A stretch of 64,000 nucleotides of DNA, from the NCBI GenBank assembly GCA_965153455.1, contig OZ234496.1, positions 5,217,207 to 5,281,206 on the forward strand, written 5' to 3'. A model generated the notes under the pieces. It saw nothing but the letters and a program-made list of their open reading frames with translations. It did not search any database and was not told the DNA's origin. The stretch comes from Sphagnum compactum (taxonomy: Eukaryota > Bryophyta > Sphagnopsida > Sphagnales). Each line of letters opens with the position of its first letter. Position 1 is the first letter of the stretch. Below, one piece after another: positions 1 to 12,129 of this stretch. The translations under genes were made by a program, and so were the position numbers.

Positions 1-274
1 CCAACTACCCATAGATGACAAAATGATTGTTCTTCACCTTATAGCAAAAGTCATAGGGAAATTGCTTCCTTTTAACTAATGATGGATTTCTAATCATGTA
101 ATCCCCCTAACAAGTGCAACATGAATTCTAACCTCAACTAACAAGCTCAAGGTGATTCTAGCATCCTTGGAAATCCTAATCACTTGGTATTTAGTATTTA
201 CCTATTGACTTGACATTTAAACATGAACTCATTATGTGTTATCATTGAGGTAATTGTGATATATATATATAAAA

Positions 275-533
275 GAAAACATGGAAGGTTAATTACATAG
301 TTTCACATAACCTTTGCAAACTAGGTACACCAAAATTTTGCAAACATACCACAATGTTGGAGCATAATTAGGGATTCATCAATATATAGAGTTGAACTAT
401 AGGGTGGATTTGGGGCTCCCATTTTGATGAATCCCTAATTAAGCTCCAACATTGTAGTATGTTTGCAAAATTTTGGTGTACCTAGTTTGCAAAGGTTATG
501 TGAAACTATGTAATTATGACCTTCCGTGTTTTC
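275..533. repeat. Long near-perfect inverted repeat (hairpin; MITE-like or small-RNA precursor-like)
   Basis: The left arm (275-382) and right arm (424-533) are reverse complements with only about four or five differences, mostly single-base changes plus one short indel near the outer end. The 41-bp spacer lies at 383-423. The outer flanks (255-274 and 534-550) still pair loosely. There is no open reading frame. A fold-back this long and this clean is typical of MITEs, of young inverted duplications or of hairpin small-RNA loci. The sequence alone does not say which. Confidence 0.85.
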
Positions 534-1470
534 TAATATCATCTAATACTTGCTTTTGGTGGCACCATAGTCATGTGCAATTCAACCCTACATAATCATT
601 TCTTCAACCACATTATACTTGCTTTCATAATTGGCACCATTGTTGGTATGTTTACAATTTAGCAACTTTTTTTGTGTAATTTGCCAATTGGTCGGCTACT
701 AATGTTTGGCATGATGGGTTTGAATTTTAAAATTGTTCAAAATATCACTAGACTATATAATCACATGGGTTTTTATGCAAATAAATTTTTTAAGGGTAAT
801 TGTTAGTTTTTTGGAATATTGTATGTTGTGAGCTATTTTTTAAGCCTTATTATAATAACACAAGTTGCATCAACCTTATGATCAATCCCCATGCTTTCTT
901 TCCCCTATTAATTTTTGAATTATTTCAAACCACATCCCTACCACAAATTCTAAAAAAAAGGTCTAATTACCAATAATTAATTAAAAAAATAGTTCGTATT
1001 TTTAAATTTTGAAATTATAATGATTTTTCACAATCCACTATGATTTTTTTTTACAATGAGGAGTGAAATTATTCAGATTGTAGCCTACGATAATTATGAT
1101 GATTTTGCACACCTCGGTTTCATATCTTCACGAAAAATTTGTTTCACTAGTTTAGGGATTACTTAATGACAAAACTAACCCTAGGGAAAAGTATATATAA
1201 CTATAAGGTTGAACTACAAACTACATAAAGTGTTTTTTTAAAAAAAATGTAAGTTCATTTTATACCATGTAAAACGATGTAAGCATAATTGTTTTAAAAA
1301 AACAAATTAAATGTAATAATTTAAAGTGTGAAAAAAAATAATTATAAACCAAAAATACGAGACAAAGAAAAATACCAAAACATGCAAATCTTGATTTCAT
1401 TTGTGTGAAGGCGGGTTACACCAAACACTAGACATACAATTTTTTTAGTGTGATAATAATATGTAATAAT

Positions 1471-1611
1471 ATGTGATCATTGGGTTGGCAAATTTACAAA
1501 GTGTCATGCATTTATAGTGTAAAATGTGATCATTAGGTTGGCATATTTACAAAATGACATGCATTTCTAATGTAAAATGTGATCATTGGGTTGGCACATT
1601 TATGGTCATAT
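1471..1611. repeat. Tandem repeat, ~53-bp unit, about 2.6 copies
   Basis: The phrase ATGTGATCATTGGGTTGGCA starts near 1471, recurs with one change near 1523 and again near 1577, giving steps of 52 and 54 bp. Each is followed by a variant of TTTACAAARTGNCATGCATTT. The copies differ by a few bases. It lies in the spacer and has no coding potential. Confidence 0.75.
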
Positions 1612-2446
1612 TTACAATCCAGAAATACGGAGTGAATTTTTTTGCAATTAATTTTCAATAGCCAAAATTCAAATTCTCAAAATAAAAGTGCCAATATTTT
1701 CTGTACATGGTAGCCAAATTTTTATATATTATTTTTCATATATATATTTGTTTACAACCAGATTTGGCTACATCTTCCTATGGATGGGATGATCCCCAAC
1801 TTTTTTGGCTACATCATGAAATTTGGTGTCATTTTAATATACGCTGGTAGCACGACTCGGGCAGCTTCAAACAACAAATGTCTGTCCAATAATTAATTAA
1901 TTAATTAATTAATTATGGTTGAAAATAGAATATTATCAAAGATTTAGAAAAATTCCTTCACAAAATCTCGGTTTTTGATATATAAAAAAATATATATATT
2001 GAAAATTTCAACATTTTGGAAAATAATAAAGATTGATAAGTACTTTTATTTGTTTATTTATTTATTTATTTAGTTGATAAGTTATGTAAGTAACACTAGA
2101 GGAGGTAAAGAAGGGAAAAAAAAAAACCCTTGAAGGTTATCAGGGCGGTTCTTAGTGTTCATAACCCGAGTTCTTTAAATCATGAAAATGGGGTTGTTGA
2201 TGCTTTGTTTGAGGGTATTTGAAATAACCGGAGCCAGAGATTCTGGGATTGTGTGAGAGCGTTATTATTATTTTTTAAATAAAATAATAAAAAGGGAAAA
2301 TTGACGGTTATCAGAAAATTATTTGAAATCAGTTGATGATTGTTTTGGAAGAAATTAGAAATTAATAATAAAAAATTAATAATAAAAAATCAATTTGTGA
2401 ATTGGAAAGCTCACTCTAGGGTACCTACCTACCAATGGAGCATTTT

Positions 2447-2478
<32 letters not shown>

Positions 2479-2499
2479 TAACTCCCCAACACTGGTTCC

Positions 2500-2740
2500 A
2501 ACCTATCAGCCTATCAACCTACCTACCAAGTTGGTTGCAACCTATCAACCTACCAACCACGTTGATTCCAACTTCTCAGCTTACCAACCTACCTACCAAG
2601 TTGGTTCCAACCTATCATGATACCTACCAACCAAGTTGGTTCCAAGTTCCAACCTATAGAGCTACCTACCTACCTACCTATCAACCAAGTGAGTTCCAAC
2701 CTAGCTACCTACCAGGCAAGTAGTGGGTGGGTGGGTGGGT
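2500..2740. repeat. Degenerate CCTACC/CAACCTAC minisatellite
   Basis: Overlapping variants of CCTACCTACCAAGTTGGTTCCAACCTATCAAC fill the stretch, in units of roughly 30-45 bp, ending in a run of GGGT at 2720-2760. The short open frames it creates on both strands are low-complexity artefacts of the repeat. Confidence 0.7.
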
Positions 2741-2814
2741 GGGTGGGTAGGTTGGTGGGTGTCTTAATGATGGGGGGCAATAACGGCGGTTTTGTCTGTT
2801 CCCTAGTGTGGTAG

Positions 2815-3642
2815 GCGTGAGGCGTAATGGCTGCTGCTGCTGCACCACCACCATCGCCCCTCTCTCGTTGCAGCAGCAGCTCCTCCTGCTCCCCTTGCTG
2901 CTCCTTCCTTCCCTTTGCCCTGCGCCCTGCCTTGCCCTGCCCTGCCTGCTGCTTTTCTTTCTCCACCACCGCCACCTAATTCTCACAACAAAGCTCATGG
3001 TAACCAGCACCAATGCTCATGCAACCACAATCATCATTATCCTCATCATCATCATCATCAGCATCAATCTCCTCCTCCTCCTCCGCCTCCTCCTCCTCAT
3101 CATCTTGTTGCTGCATTTGCAATGCCTCCTTCTGTCATTGTTTGTAGCTGCAACAGCAGCAGCAGCAGCAGCAGTAGTAGTAGATTATTCAACGAGGTCT
3201 TTGAAGCAGCAGCAGCAGCAGCTCTGTTTTATCAGAGCTAGAGCTGTTTGTTGTTTTGGTGTACTAGTTGTACTGCCTCCTCCTCCTCCTCCTCCTGTGG
3301 CTGCTGCTCCTCCTCATCTCTTCCATCAGGAGACGAGTCTTCTTTTCCCTTTTGTCATATAGACAAAACCAACAACACCAGCAGCAGCAGCATAAGCAGT
3401 AGCTGCTCATCTCCTCTCTACCAGGAAGGACCCTGTCTTTTCTCCCCCTTTTGTCGCTTCTATGTCTGCTTCTTCAAAAGACGTCTTCTATATTTGCTTG
3501 CAGGTGTTGTGGTTTCGTTTCTGATCCGTCCGCGGAAGTGCAGCTGCTCTGGTGAGAAGGAAAAACTGGGGGTGGTGGGTCTGAAGAAGAGGAGGAAGAG
3601 AGAGACACAGAGAGAGATAGGTAGAGAGATTGGGAAGCAAGT
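2815..3642 (+). promoter_or_regulatory. Trinucleotide-rich 5' leader/promoter of the ABCG gene
   Basis: About 0.8 kb of CAG/CTG, CTC and CATCAT runs, followed by a purine-rich GAGAGA tract (3590-3640), directly precedes the ABCG start codon. Several frames stay open only because of trinucleotide repeats (poly-Ser, poly-Leu, poly-Ala), so I do not call them genes. A possible 5' UTR splice acceptor is seen near 3503 (TTGCTTGCAG). The exact transcription start is not visible. Confidence 0.5.
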
Positions 3643-6600
3643 ATGGCGGGTTCAAATGGGGTGCATCAAGCAGCAGCGGCAGGAGGAGGAAGAGGAGGAG
3701 CTGCTGCATACAACGCCGCAGGACGATCTCAACCGCCTGGAGCTTTGAGTCCCCTGAGCGAGACTTTGTGGAGAGCGAAATCAGAAACAAAGACCAGTAG
3801 CGTTGCGGGAGCAGCTGGTGATCAGCAGCAGCAGCCTCCGCGTCGTGACTTCTCTGCCAGACTCACATGGGTAGACTTGTGGGTGACTGTCACTGGCAGA
3901 GGTCCCAAGCATGCCATCTTGCAAGGCCTCACTGGTATGCATACAAATGTTCTCTGCACTCCCTCTGTCTCTGTCTCTCTCTGTGTTTGTCTCTCTGCTC
4001 TCTCCTCTGCTCTGCTCTCCGTGTCTCTTCTGTCTCTCTGTGTGCAGCTCTTGATGCATCTTCCAGAGTTTCTTTCCTTCTTGTTTTTTCTTTTTTTCTT
4101 GGTTTGGAGCTTTGTTATTGTCTCCGCACCCAGTGGTATGTATCTATGCTCATTTTTGTAACCAGTTGCAATGTGGTAGGGTATGCGGAGCCGGGCTCGA
4201 TAATGGCAATCATGGGTCCATCAGGAAGTGGAAAATCAACATTGCTCGACACACTAGCAGGTACAACAACAACCCAAAAAATTCATTGATCCATCCTTTC
4301 TGCAAGGAAAGCATGGATTGGAGATCCGAAGATTGGCAAACATTTGTCTGGGAACCAGATCAAAATTCTCCCAAAGAGGATATACCCAATTCCAAAAAAA
4401 TCTCATAAGCTCTTGCTATGCATCCAATATGGAGCTTGCCACTTACCTGATATACAGCTTATATCTCGCTTCAGACTTGATGAGCATTGTTACAATTTCT
4501 TGATCTGAAATTTATGCTCTGCTCAATTGTGGTTGTGGTGGTATTTCTTGCTGTTGTTTTGTGTTTCAGGAAGATTGGCCAAAACTGCATCACAAACTGG
4601 TGAAGTTCTTCTGAATGGACATAGAAAAACCAACCTCTCTTATGGAATTGCTGTATGGACTCTCATTCTCTCTCTCTCTCTCTGGAGAAAGCATCTTCTT
4701 TGGCATTTTGCTCAGAAATTGGACTCTCTCTCAGAACACGTCTTCTTCACATCTGCTTTGGCATTCTGCTCAGAAATTGGACTCTCTCTCATATCTCTCT
4801 CCCTCAGAGAACACATCCGATTCACATCTGGTTTGGCTTTTTGCACAGAAATTGGGCTTTCTCTCTCAGAGAACCCATCTTCACATCATTTTAGCAATTT
4901 TGCACAGAAATTGGGCTCTCTCTCAGAGAACACATCTTCTTCACATCTTCTTTGGCAATTTTGCACAGAATACAGATTACAAATACAGTTAAATTTCACA
5001 TCTTGAGCTTTCTTACAGCAAGTGAAAAAGAATTTGCAAGTTCAGTAATGGTTTTTGGTGTTTGCTGTGGCAGCAGTTGTGATGTTGGTGAATTTTTTGT
5101 CTTATTCTTTTTTTTGGGGTTGATTTTGAGAATGGCTTGTGGCTGGCAGGCATATGTGACACAATCAGATGATCTCATAGGAACTTTAACAGTAAATGAA
5201 ACCATATACTATTCAGCATCATTGCGGCTTTCAAGCAAGATACCACGAGCTGAGAAGAAGGCAATTGTGGAGAGCACAATCCGAGAAATGGGTCTTATGG
5301 AATGCAGAAATACACCAGTTGGGAATTGGCATCTGCGAGGACTGAGTGGTGGCGAGAGGCGACGCCTAAGTATTGCTTTGGAAATTCTTACTCGACCTCG
5401 TCTGCTCTTTTTGGATGAACCCACCAGCGGCTTAGACAGGTAGCTATTGTAACCTTTTTTGTTTCTGTAGAATTCTTTTCATTTTTGCAAAGTCTCCCTG
5501 TCTTTTGGGTCTTAGTTTGACACCCTCTAATCCCTGTTTCATCCTCAGTTTGATTGTACCCTCAAAGTAGGTGAAATTGGGTACCAATTCATGAAACTGG
5601 TTATCAGTTCAAAAGAAATGCAAGAATTTATTTTGACCGAGGCTTAATTTTAGTGAAGAATATGGGCAGCAGCAGCAGTCAAGCTGCAGGCCAGGAAAAA
5701 TCCGAAACTGGGGATGAAACTCCCCTGAAACTGAGAACCAATTTAGGGTGATAAATCTACTTTGGTCTCCCTTTTTTCTTCTGTACTGATTTCATCCTGA
5801 CTTCTCATGTGGTCTCCAATTTTGGTGAGACTCTGGGGCCCAGTAATCTGCTCAGTCTGGGGTACTTTATGGGTAATTCTTTTACCTTAAAACAAGTGAT
5901 CTGAGAAATGGAATTGTGTGCTTTTTTTTGGGCGGGGCACACTTTCCAGTGCTGCAGCTTTCTTTGTTGTGTCAACTCTGAGGAACTTAGCAAGGGATGG
6001 ACGCACTGTTATTGCCTCTATTCATCAACCAAGCAGTGAGGTTTTTGAGCTCTTTGACAATCTGACCCTTCTCTCGGGTGGACGGCTTGTTTATTTTGGT
6101 GAAGCTCCAGCTGCAAGGGAGGTGAGCAGCAGCAGCAGCAGCAGAATCTCACAGTTTTCTCTCTCTTTTTCTTTGTTGGGTCTCTGGTTTTGTGATGATA
6201 TATAATTTTATTTTCTTATGCCCGCCACCCCATCAATGTCTCTGTGGCTAATGTAACAGCCTCTCTGTGGAAACCAAACAAACAAAACAATTGAATTGAC
6301 TGTGATTGGATGGGATGGTGGGTAAATTTTGCAGCATTTTGCAGCTGCTGGGTTCCCTTGCCCAGCTCTGCGTAGTCCATCAGATCACTTTCTACGCGCC
6401 ATAAACGCTGATTTTGATCAAGTGAAAGCTACCCTCCAGGGATCCTTCAAGATCAAAGTGAGTAGTAGCTTGATATTCCCAGTAACAGAAAAAAGAAAAA
6501 CTGTAATTGAAATGTAGCAAGTAATAGAAGAAGAAATCCTGGGCAAGGTTTTTAACAGCATTACTACTGATGTTATTTTGTGCTGCAATCTTCTCCTTAG

Positions 6601-9075
6601 TGTACCTTACATAGTTTCAGTGAGCTGGACATGATGTATAATGACTCAAGCAGTAGCGCACTGACTGATCCAATTTGAGTTTGTGGTAATGTGAAAAAAG
6701 GCAAAGGACTTGGAAAGTGCGGATCTGCTGAACAGGATGAGCACTCCACAAGTGGTAAGGATTTTGGTTGAGGCGTATCAGAACAGTCAATACGCAATGG
6801 AAGCAAGGGCAAGGATTCAGGAGATTCTCCAAATTGTAAGAACAACATGCATGGCTACTGTACGAAAGTGAATGCATTTGTGCAATCTCTATGTCTTTCA
6901 ATGGTGGCTAGAAAACGCTGTCAGGAGAAGCTGTTTACAATCCTCGTCCTCCTCGTCCTCCTCCTCACACATGTGTTTTTGGGGGGTGGCACTTGATTTG
7001 AGGTGAATGCAGCAAGGCACGGTGTTAGAATCAGGTGGAAGCCAGGCAGGGTTTTTCAGGCAGAGCTTTACATTGACCCGACGCTCATTTGTGAACATGA
7101 GCAGGGATATTGGATACTATTGGCTCCGCCTTGTCATTTACATTGTGCTCTCTGTGTGCCTGGGTACAATCTACTGGAGAGTTGGCCTAGAATTTAGCTC
7201 TATCTTGGTATGACATTTCCTTTCTTTTGCATTTCTAAACAAGTTTTGCTTTGTATTTGACCTCTGTAGCAGTTTGTCTTTTTTGTCATGTCCTTGTTTA
7301 CAGAGTACCCAAATGCTTGAAAGGGCTCCAAGAGTGCTTGTAGCAAAGAAAATCAAAATCTTGAGTGGGTTTGGTGGGTTGTGCCCATGTTACAGTTTTA
7401 AGCTCATCTTGGGTCATTGTTTTGTGACCTAATTCTAGTTTTGGGTGGTTTTGCACCAGGGGAGAGCAGGGTGTATTGCATATGTTGGTGGTTTCTTGAC
7501 ATTTATGTCCATTGGAGGCTTTCCATCTTTCGTTGAAGATATGAAGGTTTTTGACACTTTCACCAGATTTCCCATCCTCACACTAGTAGCATTTTGCATT
7601 GATTTGTGCAAGATAAGTTTGTCACCAAATGCAGGCATCTAGTGAGTTCCATGTAAGGAGGGATGCATCATCACATATGACATAACAGTTGGTAGTATTG
7701 ATGCAAGTGGAAAAATTAGGTTATCCTCCCCTCACAACTACCTGCCTACCTTCCTACTGACCTACCTTGAAAATTCTCTTCACAATTCCAAAGACTTATG
7801 ATGATGAACATGCCTCCAACTAATAATATGAGTTTGCTTATAATCATACATTTGGTGTAATATTTGTGGTAGTAATCTCTCGGACTTTTTGCAAGTTTTC
7901 TTTTGTCACAAATAGAAATTGGTGGGTGTTTTGGATGCTGTAGGTGTTTCATCGAGAGAGGCTAAATGGACACTATGGTGTGTTGGCTTTTGTGATGGGG
8001 AATACCTTCTCATCACTACCATTCCTCTTCCTCATATCACTTGTGTCGAGCACCATTGTTTACTTTATGGCACAACTGCATTCGGGATTCGACCATTTTG
8101 CATATTTTGTGCTGTCACTCTTTGTGCAAGTGGTGATTGTGGAAAGTCTGATGATGGCTGTAGCCAGTATAGTCCCCAATTTCCTTATGGGGATCATAAC
8201 AGGCGCAGGAATTCAGGTAAGAACAAAATTCCAATGTCTTTCTGAAAAAATCCAAGAAATTACATTTTCTTCTACTAAATAATAGCTTCTGAGTTTTAAA
8301 AAGTTTTAGGATGCCTGAAAACTCACTATTCTCTCATTGCCCCTTTTCCCGGTTGTGTTGTGAGCAGGGTATTTTCATGTTGGTAGCTGGTTTCTTCCGA
8401 TTGCCAAAAGATATACCAAAGCCTCTTTGGCGCTACCCACTTTCTTACTTGGGTTTTGATATGTATGCTCTTCAGGTTGGTAAAAGTTTTACTCATTTGC
8501 TTTGAAAACTGTATTAATTCTCTTTGTTTTTTTAAAAATAGTATTTATTTTCCTGAGATTTTTTGTTGATTTTCTTTATATATAAGAATTGTTTATGTAC
8601 AAGTCTTCATAAGCTTTTCAGATAATTCCTTTTTCCAGATATGGGGGGACTGACATGGGTGTTGGGGTGTGCGTGTGTTTTTGGTGCAATGTTACAGGGA
8701 ATGTACAAGAATGATTTTCTTGGACTGACATTCAAGAACTTTGTGCTGGATGGAGTGTCAGTCGGTCCAGACATTCCAGGCAGCTATGTGGTGGAACAAA
8801 TCTATGGAATCCAAACAACGCGTGGGAAATGGGCAGATTTCTGGATTCTCTTTGGCATGATCTTTGCATACCGACTCATTTTCTTCATTTGCATTAAACT
8901 GAAGGAGCATCTTGGCCCAATGGTGCGCTCAATTCTGACGCGCTATCGCACCAATAAAAGGCTTGCCCGAAGGCCATCAGAGCTACAGAATGTGATTAGG
9001 CCAGTTACCTCTTCACCGTCCCCAGCAGCTTCACCGATGAATGACTGTACACCATTGCAGAGAGTCCAGTGGTGA
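3643..9075 (+). CDS. ABCG half-size transporter (WBC type, ABCG11/ABCG12 clade), 12 exons
   Basis: A plasma-membrane half-transporter; relatives in this clade export cuticular lipids, wax or related surface lipids as dimers. Exons: 3643-3934, 4180-4260, 4570-4652, 5150-5439, 5950-6121, 6335-6457, 6701-6835, 7013-7207, 7460-7546, 7944-8216, 8368-8475, 8698-9075. All phases join, giving 738 aa. The ATP-binding domain comes first: Walker A GPSGSGKS (about residues 110-117), signature [14 protein letters not shown] (about 217-230), Walker [13 protein letters not shown] (about 237-248). The membrane half follows, with clade motifs such as [44 protein letters not shown] and GIFMLV.GFFRLP. The start follows the leader and gives a ~75-residue Ala/Gln/Ser-rich N-terminus, normal for the family. 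Exon 7's acceptor at 6699-6700 lacks a good pyrimidine tract, so that boundary is the least certain. No frameshift or missing catalytic residue is seen. The final substrate is inferred from the family only. Confidence 0.93.
4660..4975 (+). repeat. Intronic minisatellite, ~60-75-bp unit, about 5 copies
   Basis: It lies wholly in ABCG intron 3. Each unit carries a TTTGGCATTTTGCTCAGAAA-like block, then TTGGGCTCTCTCTCAGAGAA and CACATCTTCTTCACATCTTC, with variable CT-rich spacers. The short ORFs here are repeat artefacts; the real exon resumes at 5150. Confidence 0.75.
5485..5878 (+). mobile_element. MITE-like element, copy A (ABCG intron 4)
   Basis: It begins GCAAAGTCTCCCTGTCTTTT and ends near GGGGTACTTTATGGGTAAT, whose reverse complement resembles the start, as expected for terminal inverted repeats. 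Internal blocks (CTTAGTTTGACACCCTCTAA, AAATTGGGTACCAATTCATG, TTCATCCTGACTTCTCATG) recur in copy C at 16838-17134. It is non-coding and sits inside an intron. Confidence 0.6.
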
Positions 9076-12000
9076 TGGACGAATGAATGAATGAATGGGG
9101 TTATTACCAACATCAACAACAACAACAACAACAACAACCCAACAGCCAACAAGCATCAGTTTCTCAAGAAAAAAAGTGTAGGTTTGTGAAACTGAAACTT
9201 ATAACCTTTAAAACCCTAAGTCCCTTAAAAATCCTAGAAACCCCAACAAAACAGATTTGTACACCCTGTGTATGATGTACTTTCTCTCTGCAGGTTTGTG
9301 TGTGTTTTCTTTTCACTGCCGCCCCCCCTTCCTAGAATAGAATGTTCTGCACAGGGGAAAAGCATGAACATATAAAAAATGTGCTTGCTACCCTTTTTCT
9401 AATTAATTCTTTTGTGTAGAAGGTGAACAAAATAAATCAATCCAGTTTGTTGCTCCAATCTCCCAAACAAAGTGAGAAAAAATCACATTTGAAAAAAACT
9501 TAGGTCATCACAACCAAAACCCGAAAGCCCTAAACCAAACCAACAAATTAGCAGAGTCCTTTTTATTATTATGTCCAAAAAATTTACACTTGGGTTGTGA
9601 GAAAATTACAGACAAAGACTCTGGAAACTGAAGATGAAGAAGAAGAAGAAGAAGAAGAAGATGATGATGATGATGACAATGATGATGTTATGGGTGAGAG
9701 ATGATGTTATCAGTTTCTTCAGCCCTTATTGGATTATGCTGAAACTGTCGGGTCTTGTTATGTAAACAGAGTATTTGCTTGAAAAAAAAAGCCTTTACAT
9801 AGTTCCAAGTAAAACTTACAGTGGAATTAGAGTGTGCCTTCGATATGTAATTAATACAAGTGATATGCAAAACCTAATTTTCCTTTGCTGTTTTCTGTTG
9901 GAATGTTGCTGTTTTCTGATGATGGGTTCTGCAATTTTTTCATAGTTCAAAAAGATTAACAACCTTATTTTCAATTACAAGACATTCTTGTGAATTCGCC
10001 ATTTTTTTGACAAACTAGATTTCAGTGATGAGTAATTGGAATTGGTATAATAATATGTGTAATTTTTTTTGGGAATCCTTCGAATGGTCGTCCATGGATT
10101 GCTCCAAAGACAATTTCAGAAATAACTACCTCATTTTCAAACTTAAACTGTTTTGTTCTTTTTCTTAATAATTACTTCCTTTTCTTATTAACTTTCTGAA
10201 TAATTATCTCTCACCTTTCCTAATGACTACCTCCAATTTATAACTATGTCACTCTTTTTTTCACTATGAAAAAACAAATAAACATGTCTTTACATGTCCA
10301 TGAAATGTATGTGAACTTAAATTGAATTTGACATTGACGGATATAATGATGAATTATGGAAACAACCATGTGAAAACATCAAAAAATAAAAGAAACTAAA
10401 TGGGAGCTCAAATTGGTAAAGTACAATGGGAGGGATGGAAGGTGGGAGTCAAGGCTTAATAAGAGTTTATTAAGGAATTTTGTGACTAGCCTTTTAGTGA
10501 AACCCATTCGAAACATGATTTCTTAAGAACAATTATCCCTAGCTTCGAAATGGTGTGCACCATATTATATGCTAAGTACATTATGTGGGATCAAGACATT
10601 TGATGTTTAGGGTTAGATCCAAGACTTGGCAAAACAAGGCCATCTCACCATGGAAAAGGTCATGTTTTTGCTTAACCCTTGACAAGAAGAGGTGGTCCAT
10701 GATTTCAATGTGATTATAAGAAAAAGCCTTAACAAAATCTTCACCCATCAATATGCATGTGTAATTGGAAAGTTTGTTGGTTTAGTTGGGGGTAAACTTC
10801 CCTTTCTTCAAGCACAAAATTAAGGGAGAAGGCCCAAAGGAGCAAGCATTCCCCCAACCTAAAATACAAAAGATTTTGATTTGATTAGAAGTAGGCAGTG
10901 AGGTGGTTTCAAGTACAAAACACAATAAAACCCTTGGGTGCATTAAATTTTGTTTTTCTTCCTTGTTCCCAATGTGTTCTCAACATGTTCTCATCATGTT
11001 CCCTTTGAGGTTCCCCAAGTTCCCAAGTTATTCCTTTCAGCTTTCCCAATAGCACCTCAATTTTATGCCATATATGGTTTTGCCCACAATTCAACTCTCA
11101 TTGTATATAAACAACTGAAAAGGTAGGTAGTTGGGGTGCAAAACAACATCTGTTATTGCCCCAAGCTAATGGACGTGCATGTGTCGATTTTTTGTGCACC
11201 CATCCAATTGATGGGTTGTTTTGAAGTCTACCCACCCTACTTATCAGGCAATTGATTTAATCATGCCTCTTTATCATTTTATTTTTTTGGGTTGTCCCTT
11301 GCCTTTTTGTATCACGGGGTTTCATATCACTATAAAATGTAAAAACAATTCATATGACTAATTTTTTAAATAATGTTTTTTTTATAAACATACAAATAAT
11401 TAGCTTCAATTTTTTAATTTTTTAAAAATGATATTTTAAAAAATGATTTGAAAAATTATGCAAGATTGATTAAAATAATATACGTCAATTACTATATATA
11501 TATAATAAATTAATTTGATGTTATTTTAAAAACTTCAATAAGGCTTTGACGAAAATTTAATAACAAAAATCATAATGAAAATAATTTTTAATTGATTAAT
11601 TTGTTTGTATTGTTGTTATTTTTTTATGTTATAAAAATTTATTATTGCCCTAAGATAGTAGACATGCATGTATAATTTTAGCTTATCAAGCAAGTATGGG
11701 GCAAACACAACTAGTTTTTATTTTGCAACTGGGGTCCAAAGAGGTGCTTCCATTGGGGAATGCTCAATTTTCCAAAAAAAAATGTTAATGTGAATATGGC
11801 TCTTTTGAAAAAAAATTTAAAAAAGTTATAATTGAAATAATTAAAATGAATCACACTAAAGTTATCCGTAAAGTTGTGCCCAATTGGGCCCCACTTTCAT
11901 CCCCTCTCTGACCCCTCATCCCTTGTTTAATGTTGTCCATAAAGTAAGCGGATAGGGGTCCAAGAAGGGTCCGAACTAGGAAAACCCAAGATGGGTTCCC

Positions 12001-12100
12001 CAAATTGACCACAACAAGGTTTATTTTTCACCCATGGGCTACCCATGGCTACCTCATGCTATGGTGGCTAGGGCTAGGGAGCTAGGGTGCTATGGGCTAT
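9076..12100. other. 3' flank of ABCG and AT-rich spacer
   Basis: No gene is supported. 9110-9140 is a CAA run in the ABCG 3' UTR, and 9635-9680 is a GAA/GAT microsatellite. Possible polyadenylation signals of the ABCG transcript (AATAAA) occur near 9430. Between 11270 and 11640 the sequence is almost pure AT. Confidence 0.55.
11858..12030. mobile_element. Probable MITE-like element, copy F (divergent)
   Basis: It starts AAAGTTATCCGTAAAGTT, which closely matches the 5' end of copy D (AAAGTTATTCGTAAAGTC at 18995). Internally it has CCCACTTTCATCCCCTC and TTGTCCATAAAGTAAGCGG, as in other copies. The right end is not clear. Confidence 0.45.
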
Positions 12101-12129
12101 TGCTTATGCCTATTAATCATTAATGATTG

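Larger units (their letters stand above)
1..2500. other. AT-rich intergenic spacer
   Basis: No gene is supported here. All frames are closed by frequent stops. Apart from the hairpin at 275-533 and the tandem repeat at 1471-1611, it holds simple AT runs: an ATTA microsatellite near 1888-1915, a TTTA run near 2048-2070 and an AAAT run near 2450-2478. Confidence 0.7.

Noticed and set aside
2535-3748. Several overlapping open frames of 60-184 codons upstream of the ABCG gene
   Set aside because: They consist of poly-Ser, poly-Leu, poly-Pro or Pro/Thr runs translated from CTC, CAG and CCTACC repeats, and open on both strands. This is what simple repeats produce.
4655-5006. Open frames of 79-159 codons in the ABCG intron 3 region
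   Set aside because: They run across the intronic minisatellite; consensus splice sites remove it and the flanking exons join in frame to the expected ABCG sequence.
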